Of a stretch of 48,136 nt of DNA, positions 16,585 through 27,614 are shown in pieces. Position 1 is the first letter of the stretch. Each line of letters starts with the position of its first letter. Both the position numbers and the translations under genes were made by a program. Source of the DNA: Clostridiales bacterium (GTDB taxonomy: Bacteria > Bacillota > Clostridia > Christensenellales > Borkfalkiaceae); contig SVIE01000004.1 in the NCBI GenBank assembly GCA_015069625.1, forward strand, positions 1 through 48,136. Direction: 5' to 3'. The notes under the pieces were generated by a model. That model saw only the letters and a list, made by a program, of their open reading frames with translations, was not told the DNA's origin and searched no databases.

Positions 16585-17373
16585 TTACATTATGCTTTTC
16601 GACACGATTTCGTTGATATCATCTAAAATCATATCAGGCTTAACTTCATGAACTTTTGCCATTTCGAGCGTGGTTTCGCCAGATAACACTAAAATTGTAT
16701 TCATGCCGTTATTTTTACCAAACGCTATATCCGTATGCAATCTATCGCCTATCATTGTGATTTGACTTTTTTCTACGCCAAGTTTACTTGCAAGCATATC
16801 CGCCATAACTTCAAAAGGCTTTCCTATAATTTTATCAGGCTCTCTTCCACTACTTGTTTTAAGAAGACTGATAAACGAGCCTGCGTCTGGAATAAACACG
16901 CCTTTTGCAGGACAAGTGTTATCAGGGTGAGTGGATAAATAGGTTGCACCAAGCACAATAAGTTCGTTTGCAATCACAAGTTTTTTATAAGTTAACTCTT
17001 TATCGAAAGTTAAAAGCACGATATCCGCTTTTTCCGACACCTTAATTCCGCAATCCTTGATGTGCTTAGTTACACTTTCCGTTGCAACGGGATAAACAGT
17101 TTTATCAGGATAAAATGCTTTTAGATAATCTATCCCTGCATCAAGCGAAGAATAAAAAATATCTCTATCGTCCCAAATTCCTATTCTTTTAAGTTTTTCG
17201 TAATATGCATCGTCCGTCCCAGAAGAATTGTTGGTTAAATACACAACTTGAACACCTTTATCACGAAGATAATTAAGCGTTCCTTTAACGTCCCCTATCA
17301 ATTCACCGTCGAGATATACCGTTCCATCTAGGTCAAGCATAACAACTTTTGTGTCTTTTATAAACTCTTTCAT
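16585..17373 (-). CDS. HAD-IIA family phosphatase (NagD/pNPPase-like)
   Basis: A 262-aa cytoplasmic HAD phosphatase. Motif I is VVMLDLDGTVYLDG near residue 12, motif II is VVYLTNNSSG near 45, the class IIA cap lies between, motif III is KIIGKPFEVM near 185, and motif IV is ITMIGDRLHTDIAFG near 205. Members dephosphorylate small phosphates (phosphoglycolate, glycerol phosphate, nucleotides); the substrate is not set here. It begins 13 bases after the dehydrogenase-like gene, in the same operon. That pairing hints at a glycerol-phosphate-type substrate, but this is inference. Confidence 0.9.
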   Translation of the reverse strand: MKEFIKDTKVVMLDLDGTVYLDGELIGDVKGTLNYLRDKGVQVVYLTNNSSGTDDAYYEKLKRIGIWDDRDIFYSSLDAGIDYLKAFYPDKTVYPVATESVTKHIKDCGIKVSEKADIVLLTFDKELTYKKLVIANELIVLGATYLSTHPDNTCPAKGVFIPDAGSFISLLKTSSGREPDKIIGKPFEVMADMLASKLGVEKSQITMIGDRLHTDIAFGKNNGMNTILVLSGETTLEMAKVHEVKPDMILDDINEIVSKSIM

Positions 17374-17386
17374 TTTATTTCTTCCT

Positions 17387-18544
17387 TTATATTTTCAATA
17401 GGTTATATCCATATGGAAAGTATTTTACCGCTCTATCGATAAGTTTATCTTCTGCTTCCAACTTCTGCTCAATTGCTAACGCAGTTAATATTTCCATATT
17501 TTGTTTTATTTCTTTTTCAACGGCTTGCGCAAACGATAACAGTTTGCCATATTTAATTTTATAATGCCTATAATACGACGTCCTAGCACGAAATAATTCG
17601 CTCCTATCAATACCTAGCACGTTTGAAGCCTGTTCTATTTCGGTTAAATCGATTGCGTCATGTCCTTTTACAATGCGTGTTTGTACGCTTTTATATAACG
17701 AATACACCCGCCTTCCTACGTGGCTATAACAATCCGTGCCCCCGCACCCTATCGCTTTATAAAGCATATTATACTGCTCGTATGCAGAGTTATCGTATAT
17801 CTCTCCATTAGATATTACATTACCAACTTGCATTTTAATCTGTGCTTGTAAAGATTGTTCGTTATCACCTGATAAACAAGCGGTAACATAATCTATTATG
17901 CCACTTTTTATTAGTGCATAGCCACCCTTGTTCGTAACAGCACCGTCTAACACGGCTTTTAATCGGTAATCATAAAGCGCAGTTATGTTCTTAACTATCA
18001 GATGCGCTCTATCTTCATCACCGTGCACGCACTCAATAATTTTATCATCAATGAGTATAATTTGTTCAGCGTTACCCTGTACACGATTTAACGCCCCACC
18101 ACATTTCACAAAGAACGTATCATCAAGTACACCGTCAATATCACGTCCTAAAACGACGCTCACGTGGGGTATCCCCCTTAACCCTGCAAAGTATGAGATA
18201 ACTTTGCTTAGGCTAGAATCTACGCTTACAACCGCCCTAACGTCATCAGGAAGGGCAAATAGTTCTGCAATCCGTTCTATGTTATAAACGCCATAATCTT
18301 CAATCGTCATGCCTAAGGGTACGCAATTTGCCTCACGAATAAGCGAAAAGATTTTCTTAACACACTTAACGTAACTTTTTGACGTTGCCACAAAAATAAC
18401 CTTTGAAAAAGGGGCTGTCTCTTTAAGCGTTTGAATAAGCAAACTATCACTATCGCCCGATATAATTTGTGTGCGTTTATTAGTGGTATTATATATTAAT
18501 TCTGTTATATCATTTGTAAAAGCCGTAAATTTATTTTTGCTCAC
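17387..18544 (-). CDS. Divergent glycerol-1-phosphate dehydrogenase-like protein
   Basis: A 385-aa protein with the outline of the dehydroquinate-synthase-like / iron-ADH fold. A Rossmann half comes first, with SVDSSLSKVISYFAGLRGIP near residue 115 where active members have GGGSxxDxxK, then IDGVLDDTFFVKCGG and AEQIILIDDKII, then a helical half. The glycine loop and expected metal ligands are not well kept, so it may be a non-catalytic relative. The ORF track starts at TTG 18568, but that codon overlaps the -10 box. GTG at 18544 has AGG upstream and is preferred. It is followed closely by the HAD phosphatase. Confidence 0.45.
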   Translation of the reverse strand: MSKNKFTAFTNDITELIYNTTNKRTQIISGDSDSLLIQTLKETAPFSKVIFVATSKSYVKCVKKIFSLIREANCVPLGMTIEDYGVYNIERIAELFALPDDVRAVVSVDSSLSKVISYFAGLRGIPHVSVVLGRDIDGVLDDTFFVKCGGALNRVQGNAEQIILIDDKIIECVHGDEDRAHLIVKNITALYDYRLKAVLDGAVTNKGGYALIKSGIIDYVTACLSGDNEQSLQAQIKMQVGNVISNGEIYDNSAYEQYNMLYKAIGCGGTDCYSHVGRRVYSLYKSVQTRIVKGHDAIDLTEIEQASNVLGIDRSELFRARTSYYRHYKIKYGKLLSFAQAVEKEIKQNMEILTALAIEQKLEAEDKLIDRAVKYFPYGYNLLKI

Positions 18545-18567
18545 CGCTTTTAACCTGTTATATATCA

Positions 18568-18596
18568 ATTTTAATCGTTATTACAGGATTTGTCAA
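18568..18596 (-). promoter_or_regulatory. Promoter of the dehydrogenase-like/HAD/YwmB/M23/M1 operon
   Basis: Minus strand TTGACA, 17 bases, TAAAAT. Transcription should begin near 18561, downstream of the ORF-track TTG start, so the GTG at 18544 must be the start. Confidence 0.75.
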
Positions 18597-18675
18597 CAAA
18601 AGCACCATTAAAAGGCAAATTTATGGATTTTTCCTGTTATTTATCTTCTTTTTGTTTGTTTTTTTCAAAAAAGCA

Positions 18676-18703
18676 TTGAAATTATTTTCAAATATGTTAT
18701 AAT
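18676..18703 (+). promoter_or_regulatory. HU promoter
   Basis: TTGAAA, 16 bases, TATAAT, followed by a GGAGG site before the HU ATG. Divergent from the operon at 18596. Confidence 0.7.
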
Positions 18704-18734
18704 ATTTATAATAACGTTTTGGAGGAAATGAAGG

Positions 18735-19010
18735 ATGAACAAAAGCGATTTAATTAGAGCTATTGCTAATAACGAGGGGATTACCTTGAGTGCGGCAACC
18801 GCTGTGTTTGACAGTTTCATCAACGCTATTACCGAAGGACTAAATAATGGTGAAAAAATTCAGATTTCAGGATTTGGTACGTTTGAACTCAAATGTAAAG
18901 AAGCCAGAGAAGGCATAAATCCAAAAACTGGCGAAAAGATTAGCGTTGAAGCCACAAGAACCCCCGTGTTCAAATTCGGCAAAGCTTACAAAGACTCATT
19001 CAATAAATAA
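18735..19010 (+). CDS. hup: HU-family DNA-binding protein
   Basis: A 91-aa nucleoid protein. MNKSDLIRAIA, the ISGFGTFELK turn, the DNA-binding arm with NPKTGEKISVEATRTPVFKFG, and the AYKDSFN end match HU throughout. It bends DNA as a dimer and supports compaction, replication and recombination. It has its own promoter and is monocistronic, ending in a strong terminator 15 bases after the stop. Confidence 0.97.
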   Translation: MNKSDLIRAIANNEGITLSAATAVFDSFINAITEGLNNGEKIQISGFGTFELKCKEAREGINPKTGEKISVEATRTPVFKFGKAYKDSFNK

Positions 19011-19025
19011 TTTTGCTAGATTACC

Positions 19026-19060
19026 AAAAGAACCTAACAACGTTAGGTTCTTTTATTTTT
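19026..19060 (+). terminator. HU terminator
   Basis: Stem AAAAGAACCTAAC/GTTAGGTTCTTTT with a 3-base loop, then ATTTTTTG. Confidence 0.9.
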
Positions 19061-19266
19061 TGCATAATTTGTAATAAAATTATAGTATTATTTAATATGT
19101 TATTATATAGGACTATTTTTAATTGTTTGTTTAAGCCATATTTGCGGACTATTTTCTTTTTTATTCTAAAAAGGCAAATTTATAGCACCCCGTATATTCA
19201 ACCATTTTTTTGTTCATGTCTGCAAATTTAACAAATCATAATTGAACGCCCTAAAAAATCACATAC
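19061..19266. other. AT-rich spacer, nothing identified
   Basis: About 200 bases between the HU and tuf terminators. Short open frames here have no ribosome site or recognisable product. I see no convincing promoter or RNA structure. Confidence 0.5.
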
Positions 19267-19296
19267 AAAAAAGCACAGACTACGCCTGTGCTTTTT
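19267..19296 (-). terminator. tuf terminator
   Basis: Stem AAAAAGCACAG/CTGTGCTTTTT with a 7-base loop and T-runs on both strands. It closes the rpoB-to-tuf cluster. Confidence 0.88.
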
Positions 19297-19320
19297 GAAT
19301 TTTAGGTAAATTTCCTTAAA

Positions 19321-20538
19321 TTACTTAATAATTTTAGAAACTACGCCTGAACCAACCGTTCTGCCACCTTCACGGATAGCGAATCTTAAACCTTCTTCCA
19401 TAGCGATAGGAGTGATAAGTTTAACGGTCATTTTGATGTTGTCACCAGGCATAACCATTTCTACGCCATCTTCAAGAGTGATTGAACCAGTAACGTCGGT
19501 CGTTCTGAAATAGAACTGAGGACGATAGTTGTTGAAGAACGGGGTATGACGACCACCTTCTTCTTTGGTAAGGATATATACTTGACCTTCGAATTCGGTG
19601 TGGGGTTTTACAGAACCAGGTTTTGCAATAACTTGTCCACGTTCGATATCTTTCTTATCGATACCACGGAGAAGAGCACCAACGTTGTCACCAGCTTGAG
19701 CTTCGTCAAGAAGTTTTCTGAACATTTCAAGACCGGTAATAACGGTGTTCTTGCTTTCTTCAGAAAGACCAACGATTTCAGCGGGATCGTTAACGTGTGC
19801 AACACCTCTTTCTACTCTACCAGTTGCAACGGTACCACGACCAGAAATCGTGAATACGTCTTCTACAGGGAGAAGGAAAGGTTTAGCATCGTCTCTTTCA
19901 GGGGTTGGGATATATTCGTCAATAGCTGCCATAAGTTCTCTAACACATGCGGTTGCAGGATCAGTCTTAACTACGTCGTCGGGGTTGTTTTGTGCACATT
20001 CTAATGCTTTAAGTGCAGAACCCTTGATGATAGGAGTATCGTCTCCAGGGAATCCGTATTCATTGAGAAGTTCTCTGATTTCCATTTCAACGAGTTCTAA
20101 GAGTTCAGGATCGTCGAGTTGGTCGCATTTGTTCATGAATACTACGATATAAGGAACACCTACTTGACGAGCAAGAAGAATGTGTTCTCTAGTTTGGGGC
20201 ATTGGGCCGTCGGTAGCAGCAACAACTAAGATTGCGCCGTCCATTTGTGCAGCACCAGTGATCATGTTCTTAACGTAGTCTGCGTGTCCGGGGCAGTCAA
20301 CGTGTGCATAGTGACGTGCGTCCGTTTGATATTCAACGTGAGAGGTGTTAATTGTTATACCTCTTGCCTTTTCTTCCGGAGCCTTGTCGATTTCGTCATA
20401 CTTCATTTTTTGTGCTTGACCGTTAGCAGCCATAACCATGGTTATAGCAGCGGTAAGAGTAGTTTTACCGTGGTCAACGTGACCGATAGTACCGATGTTA
20501 ATATGCGGTTTGCTTCTGTCAAATTTTGCCTTTGCCAT
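19321..20538 (-). CDS. tuf: Elongation factor Tu
   Basis: A 405-aa GTPase that delivers aminoacyl-tRNA to the ribosome. G1 is GHVDHGKTT near residue 20, the switch I region has [13 protein letters not shown]3 is DCPGHADYV, and G4 is NKCD near 140. Domains 2 and 3 are complete to GVVSKIIK. It is a few residues longer than E. coli EF-Tu. It is last in the cluster after fusA and has its own near-consensus promoter in the 110-base gap, as expected for a protein needed in excess. Confidence 0.98.
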   Translation of the reverse strand: MAKAKFDRSKPHINIGTIGHVDHGKTTLTAAITMVMAANGQAQKMKYDEIDKAPEEKARGITINTSHVEYQTDARHYAHVDCPGHADYVKNMITGAAQMDGAILVVAATDGPMPQTREHILLARQVGVPYIVVFMNKCDQLDDPELLELVEMEIRELLNEYGFPGDDTPIIKGSALKALECAQNNPDDVVKTDPATACVRELMAAIDEYIPTPERDDAKPFLLPVEDVFTISGRGTVATGRVERGVAHVNDPAEIVGLSEESKNTVITGLEMFRKLLDEAQAGDNVGALLRGIDKKDIERGQVIAKPGSVKPHTEFEGQVYILTKEEGGRHTPFFNNYRPQFYFRTTDVTGSITLEDGVEMVMPGDNIKMTVKLITPIAMEEGLRFAIREGGRTVGSGVVSKIIK

Positions 20539-20611
20539 TATTTGTTTCCTCCAAAAAATTCCTGATGTTTTATTTTTAAATTATTTTTTAGTTTTTTTCA
20601 AACATAATTAC

Positions 20612-20640
20612 ATTTTACAATAAATTTAATATATTGTCAA
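20612..20640 (-). promoter_or_regulatory. tuf promoter
   Basis: Minus strand TTGACA, 17 bases, TAAAAT, placed just after the fusA stop. It allows tuf to be made beyond operon read-through. The leader is about 70 bases and ends in TTGGAGGAAA. Confidence 0.75.
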
Positions 20641-20648
20641 CGAATTAT

Positions 20649-22718
20649 TTACGCTTTTTTACCCATTATCTTTTCGAGAATGGATTTCGGTACTTCTGCA
20701 TAGTGCGAGAATTGCATTGTGTAGTTACCACGGCCTTGCGTTCTAGAACGAAGGTCAGTTGCGTATCCGAACATTTCTGCAAGCGGAATATGCGCATCTA
20801 CAACCTTAACACCGTTTCTATCTTCAGTACCTTGAATGATACCACGACGAGCAGTTACGTTACCCATAACGTCACCGAAGTATGCATCGGGAGTTACTAC
20901 TTCAACCTTCATAACAGGTTCTAAAAGTACACTCTTTGCTTTCTGTAAGCCTTCTTTAAGAGCCATGCTACCTGCAATTTTGAACGCCATTTCTGACGAG
21001 TCAACGTCGTGATAACTTCCGTCGTAAACGGTAACCTTAAAGTCAACTACTTCGTAACCTGCTAAAATACCAGTTCTAGCAGCTTCTTGAATACCTTTGT
21101 TGATAGGTTGAATAAATTCTTTCGGAATTGAACCACCAACCGTTTCATCAACGAATTCGTATCCCTTACCAGGTTCTTGCGGTTCAAGACGAATCTTACA
21201 GTGACCATATTGACCGTGACCACCGGTTTGACGTTTGAACATACCTTCTGCTTCAACTGCTTGACGGATTGTTTCCTTATAAGCAACCTGTGGATTACCT
21301 ACGTTTGCTTCAACTTTGAATTCACGGAGCAATCTGTCAACAATGATTTCAAGGTGAAGTTCGCCCATACCAGCGATAATGGTTTGTCCCGTTTCTACGT
21401 CCGTATAAGTTTTGAAAGTTGGGTCTTCTTCTGCAAGTTTTGCAAGTGCAAAGCCCATCTTTTCTTGACCTTGTTTCGTTTTGGGTTCAATAGCAACCCT
21501 AATAACAGGTTCTGGGAATTCCATCTGTTCTAATACGATAGGCTTGCTTTCTTCACAAAGCGTATCACCCGTTGTGGTGTCTTTAAGACCAACGATAGCG
21601 CAGATTTCACCAGAATATACAGCGTCAACTTCTTCACGGTGGTTAGCGTGCATACGAAGAATACGTCCGATTCTTTCCTTCTTGCCTTTAACCGAGTTAT
21701 ATACGTACGAACCTGTTTTAAGTACGCCCGAATATGCACGGAAGAATGCAAGTTTACCAACGAACGGGTCGGTCATAATCTTGAATGCAAGACCACTAAA
21801 TGGTTCTTCATCAGAAGGCTTTCTAGACGTTTCGTTTCCGTCTGCGTCAAAACCTTTAACTTCGCCTACGTCAAGTGGGCTGGGGAGATATTCAACGATA
21901 GCATCAAGAAGGTTTTGAACACCTTTGTTCTTGAAGCTTGAACCACAAAGAACAGGGGTTACCTTCATTGCGAGCGTTGCCTTTCTTAAACCAGCTTTGA
22001 TTTCTTCGATAGAAAGATCCCCTTCTTCGAAGAATTTTTCCATAAGCGCATCATCCATTTCTGCAGCAACTTCTACAATTTGTGAACGATACATTTCAAC
22101 GTCGTCAACCATATCTGCAGGAACGTCGGTTATGTCGATTTCCTTTCCTAAGTCGTCCATATAAATGAACGCCTTTCTTTCAATGATATCAACAACGCCC
22201 TTAAAAGTATCTTCTTTACCGATAGGAAGAAGAATAGGCATTGCGTTTGTTTTAAGTCTTTCACGCATCATTTCGATAGCGTTTGCAAAGTTTGCACCGT
22301 TGATATCCATCTTGTTAACGTATGCGATTCTCGGAACTTTATACTTGTCTGCCTGACGCCATACGGTTTCACTTTGTGGTTCAACGCCACCCTTTGCACA
22401 GAACGTTGCAACAGCACCGTCAAGAACACGAAGTGATCTTTCAACTTCTACGGTGAAGTCAACGTGTCCGGGGGTGTCGATAATGTTAATACGATGACCT
22501 TTCCAGTAGCATGTGGTCGCTGCGCTGGTAATGGTGATACCACGTTCCTGTTCTTGAACCATCCAGTCCATGGTTGCTTCACCTTCGTGCGTTTCACCGA
22601 TTTTATGCGTTTTACCCGTGTAGAACAAAATACGTTCGGTGGTGGTCGTTTTACCTGCGTCGATATGCGCCATTATGCCTATGTTTCTGGTAACGTCCAA
22701 ATTAAAATCTCTCGGCAT
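20649..22718 (-). CDS. fusA: Elongation factor G
   Basis: A 689-aa translocation GTPase. [26 protein letters not shown] holds G1, [14 protein letters not shown] the switch region, [13 protein letters not shown]3, and [12 protein letters not shown]4. Domains II to V continue to the C-terminal [15 protein letters not shown]. Normal length. It follows rpsG by 15 bases in the str operon. Confidence 0.98.
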   Translation of the reverse strand: MPRDFNLDVTRNIGIMAHIDAGKTTTTERILFYTGKTHKIGETHEGEATMDWMVQEQERGITITSAATTCYWKGHRINIIDTPGHVDFTVEVERSLRVLDGAVATFCAKGGVEPQSETVWRQADKYKVPRIAYVNKMDINGANFANAIEMMRERLKTNAMPILLPIGKEDTFKGVVDIIERKAFIYMDDLGKEIDITDVPADMVDDVEMYRSQIVEVAAEMDDALMEKFFEEGDLSIEEIKAGLRKATLAMKVTPVLCGSSFKNKGVQNLLDAIVEYLPSPLDVGEVKGFDADGNETSRKPSDEEPFSGLAFKIMTDPFVGKLAFFRAYSGVLKTGSYVYNSVKGKKERIGRILRMHANHREEVDAVYSGEICAIVGLKDTTTGDTLCEESKPIVLEQMEFPEPVIRVAIEPKTKQGQEKMGFALAKLAEEDPTFKTYTDVETGQTIIAGMGELHLEIIVDRLLREFKVEANVGNPQVAYKETIRQAVEAEGMFKRQTGGHGQYGHCKIRLEPQEPGKGYEFVDETVGGSIPKEFIQPINKGIQEAARTGILAGYEVVDFKVTVYDGSYHDVDSSEMAFKIAGSMALKEGLQKAKSVLLEPVMKVEVVTPDAYFGDVMGNVTARRGIIQGTEDRNGVKVVDAHIPLAEMFGYATDLRSRTQGRGNYTMQFSHYAEVPKSILEKIMGKKA

Positions 22719-22733
22719 AAAAATTTCTCCCTA

Positions 22734-23204
22734 TTAATATCTGTAATGTGCGAACGCCTTGTTTGCTTCCGCCATTCTGTGGGTGTCTTCTTTCTTCTTA
22801 ACTGCATTACCCGTGTTGTTGAATGCGTCAACGAGTTCTGATGCAAGACGAGTGCTCATATCTCTTTCGCCTCTCTTTCTCGCTGCAATTACCAACCAAC
22901 GGATTGCAAGTGTTTGTCTTCTTTCTGCTCTGATTTCGATCGGAACTTGATAGTTTGCACCGCCTACTCTCCTAGCTTTTACTTCTACCATAGGCATGAT
23001 GTTGTTGAGCGCTTGCATGAACATTTCCATAGGACTCTGACCAACTTTTTCAGCAGCCTGAGTAAACGCTTCGTAAACAATGCCTTGTGCTATTCCTTTT
23101 TTGCCGTCTAACATAACTTGGTTGATGAGTTTAGTTACAACCTTATCATTATATACGGGATCCGGCAAAACGTCTCTTTTAGCAATATTGCCTCTTCTCG
23201 GCAT
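22734..23204 (-). CDS. rpsG: Ribosomal protein S7
   Basis: A 156-aa protein of the 30S head that binds 16S r[19 protein letters not shown] is the usual N-terminus, and the family core ([26 protein letters not shown] end) is intact. The ORF track starts ten codons earlier; AAAGGAGG just before this ATG decides the start. It is separated from rpsL by an unusually long 226-base structured spacer. Confidence 0.97.
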   Translation of the reverse strand: MPRRGNIAKRDVLPDPVYNDKVVTKLINQVMLDGKKGIAQGIVYEAFTQAAEKVGQSPMEMFMQALNNIMPMVEVKARRVGGANYQVPIEIRAERRQTLAIRWLVIAARKRGERDMSTRLASELVDAFNNTGNAVKKKEDTHRMAEANKAFAHYRY

Positions 23205-23430
23205 AATTATAATCCTCCTTTTTAATTTTTGCACCCTTTTTAATGGTGCGGTCGTTAAGGATAAACCTTATTTAGTACAGCTATCACTTGCCCTTTTGGG
23301 TAGCGAACCTTCTGTCTTACGACATACTGCCTACCAAACCGGTTTTATTTTCCGAATTTCCGATTTTAAGTAGGTGTTTTTGTTTGTTTTTTGTTTTTTA
23401 ATTTTTGACTTACTTGATTAACGCTATGAC
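23205..23430 (-). promoter_or_regulatory. Structured rpsL-rpsG intercistronic region
   Basis: A 226-base gap inside an otherwise tight operon. On the mRNA strand there is GGTAG...CTACC enclosing TGTC-GTAA-GACA, then TAAGG/CCTTA, then GCACC/GGGTGC just before the rpsG ribosome site. S7 autoregulation through this spacer is known in E. coli; here the link is inferred. Confidence 0.5.
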
Positions 23431-23802
23431 TTATTTAGGTCTCTTTGCGCCATATCTCGATCTAGCCTGTCTACGCTTTGCTACGCCAGCCGTATCGAGT
23501 GCGCCACGGATGATGTGGTATCTTACACCAGGTAAGTCCTTAACTCTTCCGCCACGGATAAGTACTGAGCTATGTTCCTGTAAGTTATGTCCTTCACCAG
23601 GAATATATACGATACCTTCCATTTTGTTAGTCAAACGTACTCTGGCAATCTTACGAAGTGCAGAGTTAGGTTTTTTCGGGGTCGTTGTTGTTACTGACAA
23701 GCAAACACCACGCTTTTGGGGACATTCGTCAAGAATAGGTGATTTGGACTTGTAGGTAATTTTCTTTCTACCCTGTCTGATTAACTGCTGAATTGTAGGC
23801 AT
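23431..23802 (-). CDS. rpsL: Ribosomal protein S12
   Basis: A 123-aa decoding-centre protein. [14 protein letters not shown], the [13 protein letters not shown] loop, and [14 protein letters not shown] are typical; the lysine positions linked to streptomycin resistance are wild type. The ORF track adds 47 upstream codons. AAGGAGG just before this ATG fixes the start. Confidence 0.98.
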   Translation of the reverse strand: MPTIQQLIRQGRKKITYKSKSPILDECPQKRGVCLSVTTTTPKKPNSALRKIARVRLTNKMEGIVYIPGEGHNLQEHSSVLIRGGRVKDLPGVRYHIIRGALDTAGVAKRRQARSRYGAKRPK

Positions 23803-23880
23803 AATGCACCTCCTTAAATTATTTCGGATATTCAGAAAACGGATTCGGAAAACTTCCGTTTTTAGAAACTTTTTTATCTT

Positions 23881-23906
23881 GCCGAGCAGATTTTTCACCA
23901 CTCGGC
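23881..23906 (-). promoter_or_regulatory. Hairpin at the 5' end of the rpsL leader
   Basis: GCCGAG/CTCGGC with a 14-base loop lies at the predicted transcript start. It lacks a T-run, so a role in leader stability or regulation is more likely than termination. Confidence 0.4.
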
Positions 23907-23914
23907 AATAAATT

Positions 23915-23943
23915 ATTTTAGCATTTTCGCTCGTATTAGTCAA
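23915..23943 (-). promoter_or_regulatory. rpsL-rpsG-fusA promoter
   Basis: Minus strand TTGACT, 17 bases, TAAAAT, located between rpoC and rpsL. The leader is about 105 bases and begins with a GCCGAG/CTCGGC hairpin. Confidence 0.7.
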
Positions 23944-23984
23944 ACGAAATCGTTGCTTTTAACGTATTTTTTGGTTTTTTACGT

Positions 23985-26900
23985 CTATTCTTCCGTTGAA
24001 ACTTCGGCTTTTGTTACGATTTGCGGAGAAACGTTCTTATAGTTCTTAATGCCCGTACCTGCGGGGATAAGTTTACCGATAATAACGTTTTCTTTAAGAC
24101 CTACAAGCGGATCAATCTTGTTCTTGATTGCTGCTTCGGTAAGAACTTTTGCGGTTTCTTGGAAGGATGCTGCTGAAAGGAAACTTTCCTTAGCGAGTGC
24201 TGCCTTGGTAATACCTAAAAGTATTCTCTTTCCGATAGGCGGTCTTTGTCCGTTTTCTAAAGCGTTAAGCGTTTCTTCTTCGAATCTGTAAAGATCAAGT
24301 TTTTCACCTGGGAGAATTTCGGTATCACCTGGGTTTTCAACCTGAACCTTCTTCATCATTTGACGAACGATAATTTCAACGTGTTTATCGTTGATATCAA
24401 CACCTTGTGAACGGTAAACCTTTTGAATTTCGGTAAGAATGTAATCTTGAACACCCTTAATACCCTTGGTTTTTAAGATATCTTGTGGATATACTGCGCC
24501 GGTAGTAAGAACTGTTCCTGGTTCAACCCTATCACCGTCCTTAACAAGCACGCCCGTTCCAAACGGAATCGTATAATCTTTAACTTCGCCGTCGTCAGTA
24601 TTGATGATAACGTGAAGAATCTTTTCTTTTTCTTCTATGGTAGCAACGCCTGATTGTTCACAAACGATTGCTGCACGTTTAGGACGTCTTGCTTCGAAAA
24701 GTTCTTCAACCCTAGGAAGACCTTGCGTGATGTCGCCCGTACTTGCAATACCACCGGTATGGAAGGTACGCATGGTAAGCTGTGTACCTGGTTCACCGAT
24801 TGACTGAGCAGCGATAATACCAACTGCTTCACCAATTTGAACAGGCTTATTGTTACTCATGTTCTTGCCGTAACATTTAGCACATACACCCGTCTTGCTC
24901 TTACAGGTAAACGCACTTCTGATTTCCACTTCCTTGATGCCAACCTTTTCAATAAGGTCTGCCATGTCTTCAGAAATCATTTCGTTTGCTTTAACCATAA
25001 CTTCGCCCGTTACGGGGTGAATAATATCACGAACGGGGAATCTACCTGCAATTCTATCTCTTAAACTTTCAATGATAGCGTCTGCCTTATCACCCTTCGT
25101 TCCTACGATTGCAGAAACTACGATACCCTTAGGTGCTTCGCCAAGTGATGCGAAACAATCGTCTTCTTCAATGATAACTTCTTGTGAAACGTCAACAAGA
25201 CGACGAGTTAAGTAACCAGAGTCAGCCGTTTTAAGTGCGGTATCCGCCAAACCTTTACGTCCACCGTGTGATGAAATAAAGTATTCGAGAACGGACAAGC
25301 CTTCACGGAAGCAAGATTTAACAGGAATTTCAATGGTTTTACCATTAGGATCGGTCATAAGACCACGCATTCCGGCAAGCTGTTTAATTTGGTCGATTGA
25401 ACCACGGGCACCAGAGTTTGCCATCATGAGAATTGGGTTAAATTCATCAAGTGTTGCACGAAGTTCATCAGAAACAGCTTTTGTCGTTTCCGTCCAAACG
25501 CTTACGACTTTCTTATATCTTTCTTGATCGGTTATGAAACCTTTCTTGTAGAAATCTTCAATCTTAACTACCTTATCTTCGGCTTCTTTAATCATTGCCT
25601 TTTTGCCCTTAGGCATGTGCATATCGAATACGCTGGTAGTGATAGCACCGATTGTTGAATACTTATAACCGAGCGCTTTAATCTTATCTAAAACGTCCGC
25701 AGCGCAACTTGCACCGTGACACTTAAAGCATGCGCCAACGATTTTTTGAAGCATCTTCTTTTCGGCTTTGCCTTCGATTTCATATCTTAAATAATCTTCA
25801 TCCGTCTTTCTTTCAACAAATCCTAAATCTTGTGGGATTGCTTCGTTGAAAATAATTTTACCAACAGACGTACGTACTCTACCCGTAATCTTTCTGCCTT
25901 CAACTTCAACCGTTCTGCGAACGATAATTTCGTCTTGCAAGCCGATTTTGCCCGTCTGATAAGCCATAACTGCTTCTTCAGGGGAAGTATAAGCAACGGT
26001 ATATTCTGGAACACCGTAAACTTCACCGTTTTCATCAGGCGTTCCGTCCTTAGCGTACTTCTTGCCGATATAACGACGGAGTATAGTCAAATAGTAAGAA
26101 CCCATAATCATATCCTGTGAAGGACTCATAACAGGTTTACCATCTGAAAGCTTTAATATATTGTTTGATGCAAGCATTAAGAATCTTGCTTCTGCCTGTG
26201 CTTCTACTGAGAGTGGCACGTGAACTGCCATTTGGTCACCGTCGAAGTCTGCGTTGAACGCACCGCAAACGAGCGGGTGAAGTTTAATTGCTCTACCTTC
26301 GATAAGAACCGGTTCGAACGCTTGGATAGATAATCTGTGAAGCGTAGGCGCACGGTTGAGCATTACGGGATGGTCTTTGATGATTTCTTCTAAAACGTCC
26401 CAAACTTCTGTTTTTGCATGTTCTACTGCACGTTTTGCACTCTTAATATTGTGGCAGATGTTCTTTTCAACGAGTTTCTTCATAACGAACGGCTTGAAAA
26501 GTTCGATAGCCATTTCCTTAGGAAGACCGCATTGATAAATTTTAAGTTCCGGTCCTACAACGATAACCGAACGGCCTGAGTAGTCAACACGCTTACCTAA
26601 AAGGTTTTGACGGAAACGACCTTGCTTACCACGGAGCATTCCAGAGAGTGATTTCAATTCTCTGTTGCCTGCGCCCGTGCTTGCCTTTCCACGACGACCG
26701 TTATCAATAAGAGCGTCAACTGCTTCTTGCAACATTCTCTTTTCGTTGTTCACCATGATTTCAGGAGCAGAAAGTTCCATCATCTTTTTAAGACGGTTGT
26801 TTCTGTTGATAACACGACGATAAAGTTCGTTAAGGTCGCTAGTTGCGTATCTTCCACCGTCAAGTTGAACCATAGGACGAAGTTCTGGTGGAATTACGGG

Positions 26901-27599
26901 AAGAACGTCTAAAATCATCCATTCGGGACGGTTTCCGCTCTTTCTGAACGCTTCGATAATTTCAATTTTCTTTACCGCACGGATACGCTTTGCACCCGTT
27001 GTGTTTTCAGCAATAATCTTTTTAGTTTCAACGCTTTCTTTTTCAAGGTCGATTGCCATCAAAAGTTCTTTGATTGCTTCTGCGCCCATACCTACTTTGA
27101 AAGAGCCTACGCCAAATTCTGCTTCGTATTTTTGTTTTTCAACGTCGTTTATAACCTGCTTGTATTGAAGGGTTGTTTCGCCTGGATCAAGAACAACGTA
27201 ACATACAAAATAAAGTACTTGTTCAAGTGCCTTGGGGCTCATATCAAGAATCAAGCCGATTCTTGATGGAACGCCCTTGAAATACCAGATATGAGAAACT
27301 GGGGAAGCAAGTTCAATGTGACCCATTCTATCACGACGAACTTTTGAACGTGTAACTTCAACGCCACACTTATCGCAAATTACCCCTTTATAACGGATAC
27401 GTTTGTACTTTCCGCAATAACATTCCCAGTCTTTTGTCGGCCCGAAAATTCTTTCACAGAAAAGACCGCCCATTTCAGGTTTTTGTGTTCTATAATTGAT
27501 GGTTTCTGGTTTTGTTACTTCACCATAAGACCATTCTCTAATTTTTTCGGGAGACGCTACTCCGATTTGTATTGAATCAAAATTATTAAGTTCAAACAT
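23985..27599 (-). CDS. rpoC: RNA polymerase subunit beta prime
   Basis: A 1204-aa catalytic subunit. The N-terminal zinc site is [20 protein letters not shown] near residue 60, the catalytic [12 protein letters not shown] is near 460, and the second zinc site [13 protein letters not shown] is near 880. Trigger loop and bridge helix regions ([10 protein letters not shown]) are present. Normal clostridial length. GGAGG precedes the ATG, 15 bases after rpoB. Confidence 0.98.
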   Translation of the reverse strand: MFELNNFDSIQIGVASPEKIREWSYGEVTKPETINYRTQKPEMGGLFCERIFGPTKDWECYCGKYKRIRYKGVICDKCGVEVTRSKVRRDRMGHIELASPVSHIWYFKGVPSRIGLILDMSPKALEQVLYFVCYVVLDPGETTLQYKQVINDVEKQKYEAEFGVGSFKVGMGAEAIKELLMAIDLEKESVETKKIIAENTTGAKRIRAVKKIEIIEAFRKSGNRPEWMILDVLPVIPPELRPMVQLDGGRYATSDLNELYRRVINRNNRLKKMMELSAPEIMVNNEKRMLQEAVDALIDNGRRGKASTGAGNRELKSLSGMLRGKQGRFRQNLLGKRVDYSGRSVIVVGPELKIYQCGLPKEMAIELFKPFVMKKLVEKNICHNIKSAKRAVEHAKTEVWDVLEEIIKDHPVMLNRAPTLHRLSIQAFEPVLIEGRAIKLHPLVCGAFNADFDGDQMAVHVPLSVEAQAEARFLMLASNNILKLSDGKPVMSPSQDMIMGSYYLTILRRYIGKKYAKDGTPDENGEVYGVPEYTVAYTSPEEAVMAYQTGKIGLQDEIIVRRTVEVEGRKITGRVRTSVGKIIFNEAIPQDLGFVERKTDEDYLRYEIEGKAEKKMLQKIVGACFKCHGASCAADVLDKIKALGYKYSTIGAITTSVFDMHMPKGKKAMIKEAEDKVVKIEDFYKKGFITDQERYKKVVSVWTETTKAVSDELRATLDEFNPILMMANSGARGSIDQIKQLAGMRGLMTDPNGKTIEIPVKSCFREGLSVLEYFISSHGGRKGLADTALKTADSGYLTRRLVDVSQEVIIEEDDCFASLGEAPKGIVVSAIVGTKGDKADAIIESLRDRIAGRFPVRDIIHPVTGEVMVKANEMISEDMADLIEKVGIKEVEIRSAFTCKSKTGVCAKCYGKNMSNNKPVQIGEAVGIIAAQSIGEPGTQLTMRTFHTGGIASTGDITQGLPRVEELFEARRPKRAAIVCEQSGVATIEEKEKILHVIINTDDGEVKDYTIPFGTGVLVKDGDRVEPGTVLTTGAVYPQDILKTKGIKGVQDYILTEIQKVYRSQGVDINDKHVEIIVRQMMKKVQVENPGDTEILPGEKLDLYRFEEETLNALENGQRPPIGKRILLGITKAALAKESFLSAASFQETAKVLTEAAIKNKIDPLVGLKENVIIGKLIPAGTGIKNYKNVSPQIVTKAEVSTEE

Positions 27600-27614
27600 G
27601 TTTTTCGCCCTCCA

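Noticed and set aside
18545-18568. TTG start of the dehydrogenase-like ORF at 18568
   Set aside because: The codon overlaps the -10 of a good promoter, so the transcript would begin after it; GTG at 18544 has a better upstream site.
19013-19231. 72-aa plus ORF after HU
   Set aside because: It runs through the HU terminator and has no ribosome site.
23803-23943. 47-codon N-terminal extension of S12
   Set aside because: S12 normally starts MPTIQQL, and the AAGGAGG site is directly before that ATG; the extension runs through a promoter.
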